This document shows positions 61,738-64,000 of a stretch of 64,000 bases of DNA, in pieces. This stretch comes from Liquorilactobacillus oeni DSM 19972 (GTDB lineage Bacteria; Bacillota; Bacilli; Lactobacillales; Lactobacillaceae). The position numbers were made by a program, and so were the translations under genes. Location of the stretch: assembly GCF_001436275.1 (NCBI RefSeq), contig NZ_AZEH01000039.1, positions 301,336 to 365,335 of the forward strand, written 5' to 3'. The notes under the pieces are model-generated. The model was not told the DNA's origin. It ran no database searches and worked only from the letters and a program-made list of their open reading frames with translations. Each line of letters begins with the position of its first letter. Positions within the stretch are counted from its first letter, which is position 1.

Positions 61738-61907
61738 GTGTGACATAAGTCGGTAAAATTTGAGTACTAACAAGAAATTACGAACATAGCGAGTAATTTG
61801 CTATGAGTAATTCGAGGTTAGACGGAAAATTTTGACTTATGGAACACATTTATCCGGAATAAGTAGAGGAACTAGGCTAAAATTTCACTTTTGACCCAGC
61901 CCCGTCA
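61738..61907 (+). repeat. full copy 3 of the ~110-bp element, plus a degraded terminator cassette
   Basis: The core is 61738-61847. The end arms GTGTGACATAAGTC and GACTTATGGAACAC pair, although both differ from copies 1 and 2 (CAATAGTC/GACTATTG): the changes are compensatory. The tip is CATAGC-N8-GCTATG instead of CATAGTC/GACTATG, again compensatory. A cassette with GGCTAAAA/TTTTGACCCAGCC (weaker) follows to 61907. It lies upstream of the ABC operon promoter and ends the TetR gene at 61960. Confidence 0.85.
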
Positions 61908-61959
61908 TTTATATATCAATAGCCATTTGTTAAGTATATGCAATTACTTTTTTAAAGTA

Positions 61960-62607
61960 TTATTTATCAGCAATAAAACCACGTTGCAAGATATCCATAT
62001 AAATTTTTGCTTGAGCAATAATCTCCTCAAAGTCACTGATTACGGCCTCAGGGTGCTCTTTAATAAAGTCACGAGCTTCATGTTGGACTGCTTCTTCTAT
62101 TGCAGCAATTGCTTTTTCTATCATAGGCAATGGGAAATCCTTACGCAGCGGCATTCTTTTTAGGATGGGAGTAATAAGCACCCCTAAAGTTTTTTGATTG
62201 CTTTGTACATACATCTTCTGAATCTCTTTTTGCAACTTTAAAGGCAACGAGTTGTTGGGCGCGTATGCACGAATCAGCAACCTGAATTCAACCGGGTATT
62301 TTAATTGAAGTTCAATCTTATATTGGGTTCCTCTGACAATCATTTCCACAAGATCCTTTGAATCTGTCCAAACAGAATAATCTGCAGCTTTTTCAATCTG
62401 CTTTAATGCGTAACGTAAAGTTTCAAGATACAGGTTCGCTTTGCTCTTATAGTAATGAAAAAGTGTGCCTTTGGAAACCTTTGCCATTTGAGAAACCTGG
62501 TCGGTCTTTGTTCCTTGGTACCCGTTTCTCGCAAAGATATAAAGTGAGCTTTTCATAATTCTTTTTATTTTTTGCGGATCTTTAGGGCTTTTTTTTGAAC
62601 TTGCCAT
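61960..62607 (-). CDS. TetR-family regulator of a second ABC exporter
   Basis: A 215-aa repressor: HTH about residues 12-58 (IKRIMKSSLYIFARNGYQG, QVSQMAKVSKGTLFHYYKSK) and a helical ligand domain. AAGGGG precedes the ATG. It lies 65 nt after the ABC-2 permease gene on the same strand, repeating the ATPase-permease-TetR order of the neighbouring operon; the ATPase would lie beyond the right edge. Confidence 0.9.
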   Translation of the reverse strand: MASSKKSPKDPQKIKRIMKSSLYIFARNGYQGTKTDQVSQMAKVSKGTLFHYYKSKANLYLETLRYALKQIEKAADYSVWTDSKDLVEMIVRGTQYKIELQLKYPVEFRLLIRAYAPNNSLPLKLQKEIQKMYVQSNQKTLGVLITPILKRMPLRKDFPLPMIEKAIAAIEEAVQHEARDFIKEHPEAVISDFEEIIAQAKIYMDILQRGFIADK

Positions 62608-62672
62608 CTTATATCATTCCCCTTAATTTTTTGGTAATAGCTGGATAGTATACGTTCAGCCAAAAATAATTC

Positions 62673-64000
62673 CTAACTTTCAAGCAAATCTCTCTTTGAA
62701 TAGATTAAATAACTGATTAAAAACAAACCCAGTGTCAGCCCAATCATCACTACCCCATTATTCCACTGCACTTCTTTAAGAGGAACGCGGTTGACCCAGC
62801 CATAAGGTGTCAGTTGCTTTGCCCACTTTGGAAAATTCAAAAGATTTCCAAAGTACATTGAAAAAAGACCGTAAATAGGTAGTATCCAGACTATATTTTG
62901 TATTTTGGGAAAAAGTGCAGTAAATAAAGCGGCAATTCCAGAAACAACATATATAGCCGGCAAATATCCTGAAAATGCGCGCAAGAATCGCAACAGTGAA
63001 ACGGGATCCTTTGCACTCATACCTGCAAACCCCATACCAAGCAAAGCAACTAAAAGACAAAGAGCTTCGCAAAGCAAAGCCACTGCGATATAACTAAAAA
63101 AGATGTTCGAACGAGAAATCCCCCTAGCATGAATCTGCTCCAGCCAGCCTTTTTTTTCATCATTATTAATCCTCAAAATTGTGATAACAGCTGGAATTGT
63201 TGCAATTACTGCAAAAACTACGGATAAAGTAGCTGCAAAGTTTAGGATAATAGCATGATTACTGCTTTTGATTGCAGAAGATCCGATCAGCTTTGCAACA
63301 CTAGGATTTGTTTTTAAAAGATTCCCAATATTTCCAAAAATTGAACCATAACTGATTCCCAAAACAAACAGTCCGCAAGTCCAGATAATTAAACTGATTC
63401 TTTCAAGGCGTAAAATAAGACTGAATGGATTAGCTAATAAAAAGGAAGCATTCCTTCTTCCAGGTCTTGTCGGAATCAGGCCTGCTGCAACATCTCGATG
63501 GGTACTTGCAAAAATAGTTACAAATAATAGCAATAGTGCTGAAAGTACCATATATAACACCGGCAGCCAATTATTTTCAGTATAAATTTCCAATTTCTCG
63601 ATCAAGCCGAACATTGTTATCCAAGTGTAGTTAGTATTCTTTACATCTGTCAGCATGCGGGCAATATACGTAAATCCTAAAATTAAGTAACTTAAGATTG
63701 TCGCTCCTCGCGAGTTATTGGCCAACTGTGATACTAAAAGAGACATCATGCCGAACATAAAGCCGAATGCAGCAAGTCCTAATCCAAAAAGACAATTTCC
63801 CAGTATATCTGTTCCAGTCATCCCTGCAAACTCCAAGGAAATTGCAATCAACACACCGTTAATAAGATTAATAACAAAAAGCTCTATAATTACCGCAATT
63901 AAAGGGCTTAGTTTACCGACCGAATGCGCTCTGATCAATTCTAAAGTGCCATTGTCCTCTTCTGTACGTGAGTTTTTAACTGCAAAATAGATATTCATCA
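62673..64000 (-). CDS. ABC-2-type exporter permease (partial, runs off the right edge)
   Basis: At least 441 aa of a large exporter permease with about 11-12 segments: RTEEDNGTLELIRAHSVGKLSPLI is the ABC-2 coupling region, and a second half repeats it (DEKKGWLEQIHARGISRSNIF). It resembles the TnrB2/tetronasin-type or YvfS-like ~530-aa permeases. The N-terminal end lies outside the window (the frame is open at 64000), so the ATG at 63998 need not be the start. The TetR gene follows. It is the membrane part of a second toxicant exporter. Confidence 0.85.
   Translation of the reverse strand, partial: MNIYFAVKNSRTEEDNGTLELIRAHSVGKLSPLIAVIIELFVINLINGVLIAISLEFAGMTGTDILGNCLFGLGLAAFGFMFGMMSLLVSQLANNSRGATILSYLILGFTYIARMLTDVKNTNYTWITMFGLIEKLEIYTENNWLPVLYMVLSALLLLFVTIFASTHRDVAAGLIPTRPGRRNASFLLANPFSLILRLERISLIIWTCGLFVLGISYGSIFGNIGNLLKTNPSVAKLIGSSAIKSSNHAIILNFAATLSVVFAVIATIPAVITILRINNDEKKGWLEQIHARGISRSNIFFSYIAVALLCEALCLLVALLGMGFAGMSAKDPVSLLRFLRAFSGYLPAIYVVSGIAALFTALFPKIQNIVWILPIYGLFSMYFGNLLNFPKWAKQLTPYGWVNRVPLKEVQWNNGVVMIGLTLGLFLISYLIYSKRDLLES

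Noticed and set aside
1-64000. CRISPR array, rRNA, tRNA, prophage or conjugative module
   Set aside because: No regularly spaced repeats, no structured RNA genes and no phage or transfer genes were found on either strand.

Overview
The window is low-GC Gram-positive DNA. Shine-Dalgarno sites are strong (AAAGGAGG type), TTG and GTG starts occur, and intrinsic terminators are frequent. The gene set fits a Lactobacillaceae chromosome: isoleucine 2-epimerase, oleate hydratase, a pyridoxal-phosphate ornithine/lysine-type decarboxylase, an Lsa-type ABC-F protein, paired CrcB/Fluc subunits and an EntA-immunity-like/MsrA fusion. A complete methyl-accepting chemotaxis protein points to a motile lactobacillus (Liquorilactobacillus-like). 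That genus guess is inference. I see no rRNA, tRNA, CRISPR array, phage or plasmid module.

Layout. 0-9.5 kb: decayed IS30 transposase, alpha/beta hydrolase, TetR-SDR pair, Rgg-like regulator divergent from an MFS exporter, VOC protein, YafQ-toxin remnant, AEC transporter. 10-21 kb: CPA2 antiporter, SDR/MerR pair with a textbook 19-bp-spacer promoter, secreted serine hydrolase, acetyltransferase-quinone oxidoreductase pair, DHA2 exporter behind a leader terminator, aldo/keto reductase, decarboxylase. 21-31 kb: UvrA-like/MarR and AzlC remnants, two MFS exporters (one with a divergent HTH regulator), NCS2 permease-phosphoribosyltransferase operon, CynX-like MFS with a leader terminator, CrcB pair. 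31-41 kb: EndA-like nuclease, HAD phosphatase, MsrA fusion, frameshifted P-loop kinase, HIT protein, EF-P, isoleucine 2-epimerase, chemotaxis receptor, methionine aminopeptidase. 41-50 kb: decayed phosphoesterase, giant MMPL exporter with divergent TetR and a perfect 27-bp operator, amino-acid permease, epoxide hydrolase. 50-64 kb: YagU-like protein, HAD phosphatase, Lsa ABC-F gene with a two-hairpin leader, glutathione peroxidase, MgtC, oleate hydratase, and two ATPase-permease-TetR type exporter modules; the second runs off the right edge.

How the genes work together. Much of the window is small regulator-plus-exporter or regulator-plus-oxidoreductase units serving efflux and detoxification. 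The oleate hydratase, the MMPL/TetR pair and the two TetR-ABC exporters plausibly act together against unsaturated fatty acids or other membrane toxicants. Ten genes are decayed or broken, several by a single lesion.

The least explained structure is a dispersed ~110-bp palindromic element. Three full copies (26.2, 30.2 and 61.7 kb) keep base pairing despite arm sequence changes. The element is often followed by a modular terminator cassette, which also appears alone at other intergenic sites. The leaders of the lsa-type, DHA2 and CynX-like genes look like attenuation devices.
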